From NCBI RefSeq assembly GCF_001522545.3, contig NC_031770.1, positions 86,963,594 to 87,027,593 of the forward strand: 64,000 nucleotides of DNA. Reading direction: 5' to 3'. Made by a program: the position numbers and the translations under genes. The notes below the pieces were generated by a model. The model was not told where the DNA came from. It worked only from the letters and a program-made list of their open reading frames with translations, and searched no databases. The stretch's first letter is position 1, and every line of letters starts with the position of its first letter. Of the stretch, positions 11,883-25,241 are shown piece after piece. The DNA is from Parus major (Eukaryota > Chordata > Aves > Passeriformes > Paridae).

Positions 11883-12387
11883 CTACTGGATCTGGCTGGG
11901 ATGCAGCTAATGTTCTTCACAGCAGCTTGTATGGTGCAGGTGAATCTGGTGAACTGGTGATCCAAGCAGTGTTGCTAACATAGGGATGATTTGGCTGTTG
12001 CTGAGCATTGTTTACACAGCATCAACTCCTTCTTTTACTTGCTCTTACCCCTCAGTGAATAGACTGGGTGTCATCAAGAGCCTGGGAGGAGACACAGCCA
12101 AGATAGCCGATCCTGGGTGACCAAAAGGATATCCCATACCATATAACATCACACTCAATGATAAAATGGGAAGTTTTTCCAAAGTAGCTGTTGCTCAGGG
12201 ACTGGCTGTGCACCTGCCTGCTGGTGGTGATTGCTTTCACATTGTTTGTTTTTTCATTTGCTAAAATGTCTTAATGACAACCCACAAGTTTTCTCAGTTT
12301 TTCCCTTTTTCTCTCTCCCATCCTGTTGGGGGGTGGGAGCAAGAGAGTGGAGGGATCTTGTCTTCCAGCTGGGCTCTACCCACTACC
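11883..12387 (+). mobile_element. Solo LTR of an avian endogenous retrovirus (ERVL-like by memory)
   Basis: About 500 bp whose order of words matches an LTR type common in bird genomes: GGATCTGGCTGGGATGCAGC near the start, CATAGGGATGATTTGGCTGT, TGCTGAGCATTGTTTACACA, GGAGGAGACACAGCCAAGAT, ATATCCCATACCATATAACA, and near the end a cytosine-rich block with CCCATCCTGTTGGGGGGTGG. The antisense LTR at 42767-43316 shows the same blocks in reverse order, so the two are relatives. No internal retroviral genes flank it, which indicates a solo LTR. Termini are decayed and no clear target duplication is visible. The ERVL class is recalled, not computed. Confidence 0.72.
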
Positions 12388-15300
12388 TTCCCTCAACTGC
12401 ACTGTCACCTCAGAGGGACATCTGTGGCTAATTTTTGTATCATGTGCTCACAAAGAATCACACACAGTATTTTATAGTTCTGTTAGGTGTTATTGATAAT
12501 TTTTAGGCCTGCAGCAGATTTCTCAGTGTGCTAAAGGTATTTCCAGAAGTGAGAGCCCTGCCTGACTAGATGGTTAGAACCATTCCTTCTGCAAGGAAAA
12601 ATGTCTATATAAAGAAATACTAGGACAGCCAGCAGAAAGTCCTCTTTACAGATTTTATATGAAAATAATCATATGAGGTTATATAACTTTCCTAATCTTT
12701 GAGTGAAATGGAAGTTGAAATCTGGGGTTTTCTTGTGGAGTCTTAATACAAGGGTGCATAAACACCCTTGCAGTTGGTAGCCCCTTGATCTGACCTAAAT
12801 TGCAGGAAGTTATCTGGGCATGATATTCTGCATGGTTTTCTTTAACCAAGACGAAAAGTCTTCAAAGTAAGTAACATCCCAGGTTTTGGTAGGAAAAATC
12901 TAGAAACTAGAACATTTAACCTCTTCATAATAAAGTTTAGTATGAAGTCAGACAAAGTAGAAGAAAAATGTCTAGACATAACCCTCACTCACCCACCACA
13001 GTCTTGCAGGTAGGTTTTTAGTCTCTCACTGCCTTTGTGAAATTTAGTGAATTTGCATCTTCTTTGATCCTGTTTTCTTCTTCATTATTCCTGAGCCCAG
13101 GTTCTGTGCTCTTTTCTTCTAAGAGTAGTTTCAGTTTCTCAGCTTAAGCTGCAGTCTGCTAGTTTCTGTGATGCCTATTCTCTTCCATCTGGGTTGTGAC
13201 CTAGAAATTTCTTTCTCAAACTGGAGTTTTTTCTGTGAACTAGAAACTGATTTTTTTAATCAGAGCCCACTCTTTGGCTCATTATGGAAACCAATCATAT
13301 TTTATCTTTCTAACAGTGTATATTTTATGCTTAAGGGACCATAATGCTAATTTCAAATAGCAGCAAGTTAAATATGCAGCCTATTACCAAACCACACTGA
13401 TACACAACTGTCTAGGAAAACTTTGACCCTTGAAATTTTAACACTGTTTTTCCATTGTTAATAACACAAAGGATTTTGGTGACAGCTGCAGTATTTGTAA
13501 CTTGGTCCTGTTTCTCATTTGTAGCTTGTCACTCTTCTCCATGTGTTTGAAGCTTGTGTAAGGTCCAGCTCAGTTTGAGTTTTTGGCAAGTTTTATTTAA
13601 TCTTTATGCTTTCTACTTCCAACATATATTATATTCTTGCTGTTTCCTTGTGTGTGGGTTTCTGTGTATTCATTATTCCCATTACCCTCTTCCAGCAGGT
13701 GATTGCCAGACGCTCAAGTAATTTTAATTAAGGAAATTTCACACCTTCCATCTTTGATGTTTTCAGTTCTTTATCTGATCTCTTTAATTTTGTGGTTTTT
13801 CCTGCCAAAAAAGAAAAACCATCACTGAAGATGTAGTTTTGTTTGTCTAGACTCTGTTTAAATTATAGTGATTCCTGTTTGCTCCTTCCAAAGTTTATCT
13901 GGGTGATTAGTGTTTCTCTAGTGTCTTTGACATTCTTCAACCTACAATGTAAGGTTTGTGGGTTTGGTTATTTTATTTATTTTTTTTAGGCTGAGTGTGT
14001 ATTTGATGAAAAAAAAAACAAACCAGCTGTTTTTTGTTTTTTTTTGATGAATAGAGACTATCAAATTCAAATGCATTTTGTTTCCTGTTAGGCATGCTAA
14101 ATTAATCTCACAGTTATGTGATTTCATCCAGTATCTATTTCTCTAATAATATCAGCAATCTCTCTCTGCATTCATTCTCAGTGCAGGATCTCCCATTTTC
14201 ATTGATCTTCTACATAGAAGTTTCCATTATTTCAGTAACAATAAATTGACTTTGTGTCTCTTGACAGCTTTGACATTTTGTTTTGTTGCTTCATTCCTTT
14301 TCCCAGTAGCAAACAATGTAGCAGAGGCAGATTTTATAGAAAACTGTAGTAAATGGAGGCCATTCCTGATCCTTGGCAAATAAGCCCTTTAGTGCTGTTT
14401 GCTTAATGGCTTCACTCTAAACTAAGTATCTGAATGTACCTATTGGGCATGCAGGGAACATCTGAGCCTGAAAAGTAGTCAAACAGCGCATTTGCCAAGC
14501 CAGCAGGAAGTGCACTCTGCTCTGAAGGTAGGGGCTGACTAAGCTGCTGTAATATGCAGAGTCATTATTAAGAGAGGAACATGATGATCACATTGTTTGT
14601 AAATTTGTGATTTTTGGTGTGCAACATAAAAAACAAGGAGAGGAACAAAGGAACTGGCAGCTGTTCTACATTGGAAATGCAACGGTTATTTTGTGCTCTT
14701 TCATCTACATGAAATGAGATTTGGAAATGAAAGAATAGAGTAGGAAGACAAATTATTTAATGAAATGGAACTGTGGTAACATTAGCACAAAATTTTTAAT
14801 TTCCAATTTGATTAGTATTAATGGTAACTTTTTTGAAAGCAAGGAGTGAAGATAAATTACTCTATTGATGCCTGTCCCTCTCTTCTGTGGTTAAAAACTT
14901 TCTGTTTACCTGAATTTTACTTACTTTACTGTGTTTGTGATTACAAATTTCTGAGAATCATATATAGAAATACAGCAATACTAATATACTGTGTATAATA
15001 GTAGCAGAAAAAAGCAGTATGTGATTGTGTTACATCTTATTTTGCAGATTCTTATACAAGGTTACAGAATGCTCTTTACAGACAATTGTTTGCAGCATAA
15101 GCTGAATAGTATGAGAAGAAAATAAGAGAAGAAGAATTAAAACCAAGCACATTTATAGAATGAATTTGAAAAGGAACACAAGTTAATTATAGGACAAAAT
15201 GCCAATGTAAATCTGAAATGATAGGAATATCCTGACTATTCGCATAAGCTAATATCATTTGGCATTTGTGAGCTCATAGGTAAGCAAGATCTGAAAAATA

Positions 15301-15714
15301 ATGCTACTGATTTTGTCTTACAATCAGTTTGTGAAAATGAAAATTTTCCCAATCTACAATCCTACTGTCCATCTTGTATGTCCATACAGCAGAGTACTTT
15401 TGAATCTTTGAATGGAGTTGGAGGAGAGGGATTTGGATTAACCAGATGTTTAGTTAAAAGAGATTCCTGGTTTATAGCATAAATGGGTGCATGAATGGAA
15501 ATCTCTGTGTCACTGTGTGTGTGAGCATGCACATGTGTGTGTGTATTCGTATATGAAAGTTTATTCATTATGGCTGCTGAAATTCTAATAGTCAAATCAT
15601 CATGTGGAAAGTCTTCTAACATGAATAAAGAAATGTCTGAGATCATCAGGCATCCTGTAATTTGTAGTTTTACAGGGAAAAGATTTGTAGATTTCTTACA
15701 CTAAAAAACCAGAA
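12388..15714. other. Intronic sequence, no gene seen
   Basis: AT-rich with T runs near 13975-13990 and 14034-14046 and a TG/CA-type microsatellite near 15512-15546. A small 8-bp hairpin (CAAGGGTG / CACCCTTG) lies near 12750-12771. No splice-flanked coding frame was recognised. The 15362-15646 minus-strand frame owes its His/Thr run to the TG microsatellite. Confidence 0.6.
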
Positions 15715-16335
15715 GGTTCTGTTGGACAGCAGAATGGACATGAGCCAGCAATGAGCGCTTGCAGCAAAGGAGGCTAACAATATCCTGCATTACGAGAAGT
15801 ACTGCTGGCATGTTGAGGGAGGGGGTTTCTATCCTGTGCTCAGTCCTGGTGAGCCCACATCTGGAATCCTGTGTCCCATTATACAAAAGAGACATGGAGC
15901 TACAGGAGAGAGACCAACCCCAAAGTTGGTTAGGGAACTGGAACATCTAGGAAAGGCTGAGAAAGCCAGGACTGCTCAGCCTGGAGAAAGCTCTGGAGGA
16001 AAAATCACCAGTATCCTACAAATATCTGAAGAAAGGCTGCAAAAAGGGCAAAGCCAGGTTCTTTTTAGTAGTTCCAAGTGACAGAACCAGAGGCAATGGG
16101 CCCAAGATGAAACACAGGAGATGTCATCTGAATATCAAAACTTTTCCACTGTGAGGGTGTCTGAGCACTGGCACAAGTTGCTCTGATTGGTATGGGAGTT
16201 TCCATTCACGGAGATATTCAAAACATGTCTGGACTTGATCCTGAGCAATTGGCTCTAGGTGACACTATTTTAGTGGGGGGGTTGGATAAGGTGGCCTCTA
16301 GAGGTCCCGTCAAACCTCAGCCATGCTGTGACCTG
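15715..16335 (+). mobile_element. CR1 LINE 3' half (end of ORF2 and 3' UTR)
   Basis: Sense CR1 copy. It starts near GGACAGCAGAATGGACATGA (the D-x-x-L-N-M-S-Q-Q region), continues with CTGGTGAGCCCACATCTGGA, CTGCTCAGCCTGGAGAAAGC and GACAGAACCAGAGGCAATGG, and ends in the 3' UTR words GATATTCAAAACATGTCTGG and CCGTCAAACCTCAGCCATGC. These occur in normal CR1 order. The overlapping open frames between 15701 and 16410 are fragments of this element, not host genes. Frameshifts disable it. Confidence 0.92.
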
Positions 16336-19300
16336 TTACTGTTCTTTTTCCTTGCATCCTGTACTGGTTGCTACAATGGAGATTTAGGACACAGATTCAG
16401 TGTCTGCTGAAGATGGTTCTTTACCGTCACCTAATATTTATGTTTCTAAGAGAATGGTAGGAGAAGAAACATGAATTATTTCACATGGTAAGGTGCATTT
16501 TGAGGTGGCAATAGAAGCCTCAATGGCTGAAGAATAGTGGAAGGGAGGCTTCAGAATCCTCTGAGTACCAGATCTTCATACTGTTATTAATGACACTTGT
16601 AATCTCTCTGAAGACTGAATAGAAAATTAAATTATTTTATCTCAGTAGGATGTATATTGCATGAACATATATTTTAGCCTCATTCAAAGGTCTTTTAATA
16701 GCATAGACTTTTTTTGACTTTTGGAAAATTTTTTTTCAACAAGAAAGAAGATGCTTGAAAAGGAATTCAAATGCATTAAATCTCAGGAAAGGGAAAATGG
16801 CTGACGTTGTGGTGCTTGTCCTGCATAACAGCCTGAGGTATGTTGATAGTAAAAATGAAAGAGGTAAGATTTCATCTTGAGAAGAATAGAACAGGTGAGC
16901 ATTGAGGCTTAGAACAATGGTAGGGAGGTGGAAGAGAGAAGTCATTTCAAGAATCTGAGTGATGGAAGCAAGTAAAGCAGCAGTTTAGAATCTGCCATGC
17001 ATGTTTAATTATTTTAATATCTGGTTTCTCTTTTATAAGTGAAGAACTTACTTTAAACTCTCAGGTTTTAGAACATGGTTTGATTTCTCCTCTAGATCAT
17101 ATAGTGCATAATGTAGTTTCATGTGAATCTGATCTTTTTCTTTACTTTGGTTTTACTGGGGACTATAAAATTTGGAAATGCTTTAGGCAAGGAGTCTAAG
17201 GGCATGAAACTCAGGGCAAGTATGAGAATTTTAGGATTAGGTGTGTCTTTTGACAAGTGTATGAATAATATATAAGTGAAGGTGGGGAAAAATAAAATTT
17301 AGAGCTAGAGCAAAAGGAAATGCTCCACAAAAATCAACATCAGTCTTTAGCAGTGAGTAGGCAGTACAGTTCAAAGCTCCATGTAAACATATATTGTCAT
17401 GAGTCTCTCAGGGCTGCATCTCTCAAAACAGAAATTCAAGCTAAACCAAAGTATTAGGTAACCAAATCCATCTGCTTGCTAAATTTTTTTGTTTTCTCAG
17501 AAGATATAAAAAACCAGATTATATGTCCACTTGTCAGCTTTGCCAGGTTAAACTGGCATTAATCTAAATCTATGTTAATATGATGAATTATAGATATACT
17601 TTCATGTTCTGTATGTTTGTCACACGGGCAGTAACACCTAACTGAAAGACAGGGAAGAAAAAAAGTATAGTAACCTGTCAGTTGTTTCATTAAAAATGAA
17701 CAAAAGTTTTAAATTTTTCCTTATTGGTAGAGTTTATTTGGTTTAGAACACAACAATTCATAATGTTTTACTGTAGTAAGATAATTAAGTGGATTTTGGA
17801 AGTCCGTGGATTCATTGCCTTCTTGGCACATCTTTTTATGTGACCTGTCTACTGTAGATACACTTCCAATCACATAAATACATGTGACTAACACCTTGGT
17901 AACCTTGGAATGCCCACATGCTCCTAAAAACTTTGTTATGTGTCAGGCAGCTATCCTCACTATCATGTTCTTAACTCTGTAAACCACTACTTCTCACCTG
18001 GTCCTGATATATGCCTTGTTCAATTCTCCAGAGTATTTTGGGGAAGTGAAGGCATTTGATGAAAGGCATAGTATGCCAGCTGATATATTCCTTACCTAAT
18101 GTGTGAGGAACACTGTGTTATCTTGCAACACCTCTTGTCTTAAGAAATTGTGCTAGGAAAAAAAAAGTATTTAAGGTGTACAAAACCACACAAACCAGTT
18201 GCATGTGTTTCCAGATGGTGTATTGGCATGATATAAGAAAAGCACAGATTGTGAAAATTTATGAAGGAATTTTTCTCCTCTCTCTCTCTTCTTCAACAGA
18301 CAATCTTCAGTTTTCTTAGGAGTCTGGCAAAATTAGGCCCTTCTGAATACCATACACCATATATATTAATTTTTAAAAAGCCTATTTTATCAGAACATTT
18401 TTAATTTTAGGGCATTTTTTCATTCTGAAGACACAGAGAATTCTTTTGTATACATTCATTCTTTTGTATACAGAGGTCTTTGTTTTAGATAAGGTGTTAT
18501 CTCTTCTAGTCAGATACACAACTTCTTGTTAGAACTCTTCCCTTTTGTGTAACTCAGCACCTATAATTCACTAAGTGTTTCATACTAAATCTTACTTCAT
18601 AAATACAATATCCTGACTTGAAAATGACCCATGAGAATCATCCAATCCATCAGCATATAAACCCATATGCTTGATACCAACATCTCTCAGGTTAAATGTC
18701 TGTAGTTTTGAGTGATTGGTTATTGACTGGACAAGAACCAGAACAAGAGAAGCTGACTGAAAAAGAGTTCATGGTGATGGGCTCAGAACACCTTTCCCTA
18801 AGTGCTGTAATACTGTGCTAGCATGGTGTTCAATGTTTGACTTCAGTGTCACTCTGCAAAGGTGAAGTGCAGGGTGATGAACTGATTTCCACGGTTGATA
18901 GAGTCTGCACAATTCAAGAAAGGTAAGTCCATTTTCCAAATTTCACTCTGTATTTTCTAGTCCTCTCAGGCCAATCTTTTCCATCTTTCTCAGTGACAAG
19001 GTATTGTACCACATTAAACAGAGGAAATTGAAAAAAGATAAATTACAGTAGTTGAACTTATTAAGAATTGCAATAAAAAATGCACTAAGTGAATCATGCA
19101 TTAAGGTTATAAGCATAAACACTGAAATTATTTACAAAAGGGGAAGACAGTCCTAGCCATAAAGCTTAAGAAGGTCCTTCCTCACATCAGAGTTTTCATA
19201 TCCCTTCTGAAATGCAATACTGCACTTGTTATAGTGAAAGCCAAGAGCAAGTTTAAAATATAAGGATCCTGGCCAGGGATGAGCTTTCATTAAAATAGTA

Positions 19301-22300
19301 AGGGAATTTCTCAGTACTCCTGAATCTTTCACTTACTGATTTTAAGTAATCCTTTGTGGTTTAGTGAACCATTCTGAGCTAGAACTGTCAGGATCATGGA
19401 AAATTGACAGTGAAGCACTTATGCTAGACTGTCAGTCAATTTAGATGAAGAAATGATGCAAGAGGAATGTGAATGTCAGTTTTGTGGTGAGCTGGTGCCC
19501 CCCGAGTCGTGGAGCAGGCAGATCACCTCTCTGGTTTCCACTGTGAGGCACAGCAACACAGGACATGGTTTTCCAGTTCAGATCCAATGTGAGAGGATAG
19601 TCTCAGTAACCTGCTCTGCAGCACAGGAGACTATTGGCTTGCTGGTTTCCCATAGCAGAGCTGTCGGCATTGCTAATTTGTAACTCCTGATTTGAGTGGC
19701 TAGGACAAATGAGACATGTAGAGAAGAAATGTAAAACTCTACCACCCTAAGCAGTTTGGGGATTTATTTTCTCCCCCTCTTCTGCCTGTATTATTATATT
19801 TTACCATTCTTGTTTCATGAAATTCTAGCAATAGGATTCTATATCCGTAGCAGATACAATAAAATCAGATTCAGGGTAATAACATTAAATTCTTTAAAAA
19901 TTTCAGTGGAGGTAGTTAGATGAAAAAAAATCTGGATTTCACTTTCCACTTGAACTCCTTTTTAGCTGTGTTAGTATAACTTAATTAAAATTATTTTGGC
20001 CTGTTTGGCTCAGAATTACAATATCATTGTAAAATCTTCTTTTATATTAAAATATTATTTGAATGAAACTTCGGTATTTCAAATAGGTTTATATAGTATT
20101 TCATTTCATAGTGAGTATTAGTCAGGATGGAGAAGATTTCAGTTCCATTGTGTTTCACCCAATTTATTGATATGATAGCATGTAGGCAATTTTACCATTA
20201 CATATTCCCATTTCCCATTTCTACACTAGTACCAGGACAGAAGCTGAAGCAATATTCCTGCTCCCATATTTAAGTGCTTTCTTTTATTACTTTTGTTTGA
20301 GAGCTAATACTACTCATTTTCCTACACATTTTGAAATGTCATTAAAATCTTTGCTTTATATTCCATTATCTAACTATAAAAATGCTTCTGGATTCTAATA
20401 AAGCATTTGAATCCGCAAATATTAATATTAATTGAATCCATAAATAAAATAAAAATTTGAACGGAGTATGGAAAGTGTTATTAGAAGTAAATACTAGGAA
20501 GTGAAGTAATGAACAGTATAGATACATCAAAGACATACTCCCCTGCCACTTTCTACTTTGGCAGGACTTCTCAAAGGGAAGTACATTTTTCTCTCATTAG
20601 TAGCTATGAAAATTAACCAGACTTCGTCAATCTTGATTGAGCTACCAGAGTTAAAATGAATAAGGTTTAATTTTTATTAATTTATTTTTAAAAAATTTAA
20701 ATCAGCAAGAAACATTTTTGGCAAGGTGATGTCTGAGTCACTAATGTTGATTTTTGACAAAATCTTGAAAACTTCAGTGAAGAAAGTACATGTTCCATTA
20801 TAGAAGTTGCCGTGACAGTGTTCAGTAAGTGAAATATAAAGGCAGAATTATGTCTTGCTGCAAATTTGATAGTCTGCATATTTATATTTTGTGCTGTATG
20901 TAATTCAGTATCTAAGAGAGGAAGATAGGTTTTAAAATGACATTTTTAAAGAAAAAATCCCAAATTCTTCTTTTGGGGGAAGCATCACCACAACAGTACA
21001 TGGAATTTAGATGTCGCCTTTTTTTGGGTTTTTTAAATAATATTTTTTATTTTCATATTTTTCTTTTATGAGCTTGATATTGAAGTTCAGTTGCAGTTGC
21101 AAGCTTCAAGCAGGTTACAACTGTGATGGCAAGCCAAGTTTTTATGGCAAATTTAAAGAGAATACAGAGATGAGATTATGGTTTACTTAATTTCAGAGTT
21201 CATTATGACTGTTTCGTATTACTCTAATCATTAGCAGAAAACAAAACTGGAGTAAAGAAACTTTTTTTTAAGATGAGGGGTTTTTTTGACTTATTAACTT
21301 CTAAATGGTTCACCATAGTTTTAGTAAATACAAGTTAAAATTTTATTATTGTGCTCAAAATTCTGCACCTGAGTTATTTTATTTGTTTGAAATAATTGCA
21401 CTTAAAAGTTTTGTAGTCTATTGAAGAGAGTTCTACTAATCAGACTCCAAAATCAGACATATTTCAGGAATCACAAAGATGTCAAAGACTATTAAGTAGT
21501 GTTCTGGTATACAGTAATATACATAGTGATAATTTCTAAGATATATAAAATTTATCTTGAGTGGAGACAAATGAGGAAAGACCGTGCTATGCTTTGTTTT
21601 CTTTCCAGTTAATCATACTTTTTAAATAAATGTTCAGATCATATGCCAAAACAATTATATTATTTATGAATCTGGAGTGAATTGACAACATGTAAGTTCA
21701 TTTCATTAGGAAATCATTCTAGGTTAATTCTATCTAGCAGCAGCTTAATTTGGGCTCGTCAGTAAGGGATGTTAATAAATTATTTGGCATATACGCGTGA
21801 ACTTTTCCTACAAGGTAAGTATCTGTAGTCATTTTTGTCAAGTATAAAGGGCGCCTAAAGAGCATGGTTACTATATGTCAAACATATCTGAATAGATTGT
21901 GGATAGTGAATTTTATTAAACTAAATTTCTGGTGTTGCTCTGGCCCTGACATTTTCAGGTAATTTAAGTGTTACAGTTTGTCAGCATATTAATGTATTTT
22001 TGTAAATGGAAGGGAACTCAACTACTTGTGAAGTCTACATGTTAATATTCTACTAAACATAAAAGGTATCTGTTCTCAAAAATAGGAGAATAAAGGCCAA
22101 TTATTTTTGATTATATATATCAATAGGTCTTATTTCTATAGATCTGTAAGATATTAGTTCTTTGTATAGATAGCATAGCAGAACAAATACAAGAATTTGT
22201 TTGCCCAAAATGTTTATAATCCAGTTATAGTTAAAAAACAAATAAGTAATAATTTTAAGATTGCCTTGGAGGAATGCATTGCCTTCAAAATATGTACATA

Positions 22301-24179
22301 TCAATGTGAGAGAAATTATTAGGAGGCCAGCCAGTAGTGAGGGGGAAGGAAACTATGTTGTGAAAATTGTTGTGGAAATATGCAACTAAATGTTGATTTC
22401 CAAACCAAGTGACTAATTTGCTCTTTAGTGTGCAAAATGAACCGTAGGTTGACATAGTGAATTTTCCCTATACCTGAGTCTTGGATGAACTTAACTTGGC
22501 ACAGTAGCTGTCATAAAATTGTATTGTATCTGTCCTTTGCATTTATTGATTTCTTTTGTTTTCTTTTTCGTTTGTTCATTTTTACAATCCTGAGAAAAAG
22601 GACTTTTGTTGAAACACATGCATGATATGACTGAGACAACCATATGAGGCTCAGAGAGAAAAAAAGGACCACAGCTGTAACAAGTTGATTTATGCAGCCA
22701 ATATTAAAAAATACTGTTCAATTGTTCATTTTTCAGGGGATAATGTTACAGGTCCCAAGTAGTTTCAAGCTCAGAATCCTGTAACCATTTCTGTCTGTGT
22801 TCATAATAAATTTATAACAGATCCTGCATCCTGATAATTTGAAAATTATTTTATTTACTATTTATAAAAGGCAAGGTTAAAAAATAACAAGCATCTCTTA
22901 TAAAAATTAAAATGTGAAGTTAGTAGGGCATGACATCTTCAGATTACCTGGTGTATTTTATTAAAATGATGGCAGCAAAAGCAGACTGCTGAGTGTATGT
23001 CCATCTTGGCAGTCCATCGCTATTATTTCCATGCCAGAGTGGCTGGCAAAGGAGGTAGAGAAAGAGTGCTCTGTTTTTTGTAATCTATATGAATAACCTC
23101 TGCCAGCCCTTGTGGTACATCAAATAGTATTGGTTTTTAATGTGCAAAGTTAACTTGGAGGAGAGTGTTCACATCCAGGTGTTCAATTAAGTTTTTGGTT
23201 TCTTTTAAATTCCAGGAAGCTTCATTGTAATCCTCTGTGTTTTTTCCACTGAGAAACCACCTTCCCCTTGCCACACTTGAACTTTGTTGACTTTAAATGC
23301 CACCTTACAGATGGTTACAAAACTTTCCACATTGTTGCAGTGTAATAATATATTCTTTTAAAGTCTTCACTTCCTGTAAGCCTTTGCTGCTAAGGAAATA
23401 AACAATAAATTGTTAGTGAACTCTTTGAGCCCTCCCATGGGTTGGAAGGCCAGTTCATTCTGTTTATAGTGTATGGCATGGCACACTGTGTTATGTTCCA
23501 GAGTGGCTGAGCAGTGAAGAGAAAAGCAATTCTCCTTGCTTCAACCATGTTGTACTTGTTCAGCCTATCTGTCTGCTGGGAGGGACACAGCTCTTCTTTC
23601 CTTTCAATATGATTTATTTTTAACCCCATTTACACTCCTACCATCCACAACACACTATGGCAAAGTTCCACAACTTAATTTTGAGTCATAGGAAAAGCAA
23701 ACCCCTTACCTTGCCTTCATCTTCACACTGATTTATGTCATTTTGTGTCCTTTTGACTCTACTTTGAGAAACTGAAAACTATTCTTCTGCACACTGCTCT
23801 ATTTGATCTCTCTTTGAGAGTGGGTTTTCCTAACTGAAGATTCCTGGTCTGTACAGTTACTCTGTTCAAAAACTCTCATATATATCATCATCCTTACATA
23901 CCTTGTAAAGGCATAATTTTGCATATTGTGACACTCTTGCATGTTGTGAAATCCTGTTCTCAGGATTTTGGTTTTCCTATCCTGAGTAGTGCAGAAAAGT
24001 TGAGCCATTTAAATACATTGAAGACCACAGACCCTAACAGAGACTTGCAAAGAGAATTTCTAGAGACTCTCCACATTGATAAACCTCACCATTTAATCAC
24101 AATTTTTTTTTGCTTCTGTTTTAACCATTCTTCTATTTTCTTGAAGGCCTTCCTTATTATCCCAGGGGGACTGAGTTAC
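16336..24179. other. Intronic sequence, one unexplained open frame
   Basis: Mostly AT-rich DNA without recognisable genes. Exceptions are a GC-richer open stretch at 19414-19683, discussed separately, and short direct duplications such as the 18-bp repeat near 18448-18480 (ATTCTTTTGTATACA twice). I searched by eye for the preceding EYS exon (remaining laminin G sequence ending in phase 0) and did not find it. Confidence 0.55.
19414..19683 (+). other. Unexplained open frame of 89 codons, no ID
   Basis: The frame is open from just after a TGA at 19411 to a TAA at 19681, with an in-frame ATG at 19453. The peptide includes LDEEMMQEECECQFCGELVP, with a C-x-C-x2-C cluster but no matching distal Cys/His pair, so a zinc finger is not supported. 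The block is GC-richer than its surroundings and contains CCCCCCGAGTCGTGG. There is no clear acceptor before it or donor after it. It could be a degraded retrocopy, part of an unrecognised repeat or chance. Confidence 0.2.
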
Positions 24180-24440
24180 TTTAGAATCTTTTAACACAGA
24201 AACTTCTTAAAATCCTTTGGAAATCAAAGGCTATATGCCAAGGCATCCTTTTTCACATAGTCAGTGTTCCTCCTGTGAGTTAAAATTTCCCTTTTCAGAA
24301 ACCCTCTCAACTATTCCCCCGTACATTACATTCATTTACATATATGTTAATTCTGTTCTTCAGTGTAATTCATATTTGCTGTCTTGAATGGAATTGGGAC
24401 TTCCTGATCTGTAGCTCGAGGTGTGTCCTTGCATGCCCTA
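24180..24440 (-). mobile_element. Ancient CR1/L2-like reverse transcriptase remnant
   Basis: Read on the minus strand, 24195-24260 gives a sequence like D-A-L-A-Y-S-L-x-F-P-K-D-F, recalling the A-V-D-x-x-Y-L-D-F-x-K-A-F block of non-LTR reverse transcriptases. About 160 bp upstream on that strand it gives S-Y-R-S-G-S-P-N-S-I-Q, recalling N-Y-R-P-V-S-L-T-S-I-P. Spacing and order agree. Divergence is far greater than in the CR1 copies elsewhere in the window, so this is an old insertion. Flanking sequence to about 24.8 kb may belong to it but cannot be delimited by eye. Confidence 0.42.
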
Positions 24441-25241
24441 GTCTTGTCTCCATTTTTAAAATCACACAAAGCAGAAACCCAAGCCTGCCCCCCTCCTCCA
24501 AAACATCCATATCTACCATTCCCATGGTATAGATGCTATTTTAAGTTATGACCACAGAAATTTTCCATAAGAATCCCAGGCAAACACTGTTTGATCTTTC
24601 TACTTTTTTGCCACTGTTCACTTTTTGAGGTTTTCTTAAAAAATGTTTTCTATTAGTAATTCAATTTGAGACAGATCTCTGATGTACCCCAAGTAAAAAT
24701 GGGTTCCATCATGGGAACCTCCCAGAACAACTCTTCGTTAAATTTTCATTTGGTGAGTCATTTACATTTCCTGCTAGAGCCTTGTCTCTGTCTCTTTGAA
24801 CATTCCCTCTATACTTAGCTGGTCTATTAGCCCTAAAGCCTTTCTGGCAGGCTTAATGCTCCTGTTGGGCTTTAAAAAACATTTAATGATTTCCATTATG
24901 CTTTCTGCAAATTGTTCCTCAAGATATTTTTATTTTTCTTTCTGCAACTATCTAAACCTGACTTCATTGTTAAAAATGGGTCCTTGGCAGTGCGTAACAA
25001 CTTACTGTTCTCTGTATTTTCAGAGCCCCTGCAGTGATTCCCATTTTTAGTAGGTCCTTAGGCATCTTTGAAACACGATTAATGGTACTAGGAATCTTTT
25101 GAGAGGGGAAGTGATAAACTTACAAATTTAAAATCTTCCCTGTTTAACATTCCCCATGACCTGTATTCCTCCACACAAAAATAAATACCTTGATCACAAT
25201 GACAACAAGTGAAAGAACTGTGTGCATTTTTTCCTTTGTAG
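24441..25241. other. EYS: End of upstream EYS intron
   Basis: Intronic sequence leading to the acceptor of the laminin G exon. The last 20 bases are a T-rich pyrimidine tract ending TTTGTAG. Nothing else was recognised apart from possible continuation of the old repeat near 24.2-24.4 kb. Confidence 0.6.

Noticed and set aside
18641..18928. Strong donor-like AAG|GTAAGT at 18923 after a GC-richer stretch
   Set aside because: No upstream acceptor with an open frame reaching the donor was found. An isolated consensus donor is expected by chance in 64 kb.
1..25241. The preceding EYS exon (rest of the laminin G domain, about 151 bp by memory)
   Set aside because: No splice-flanked frame with a G-x-V-F-I-G-G-F-type laminin G motif was found by eye; it probably lies upstream of the window.
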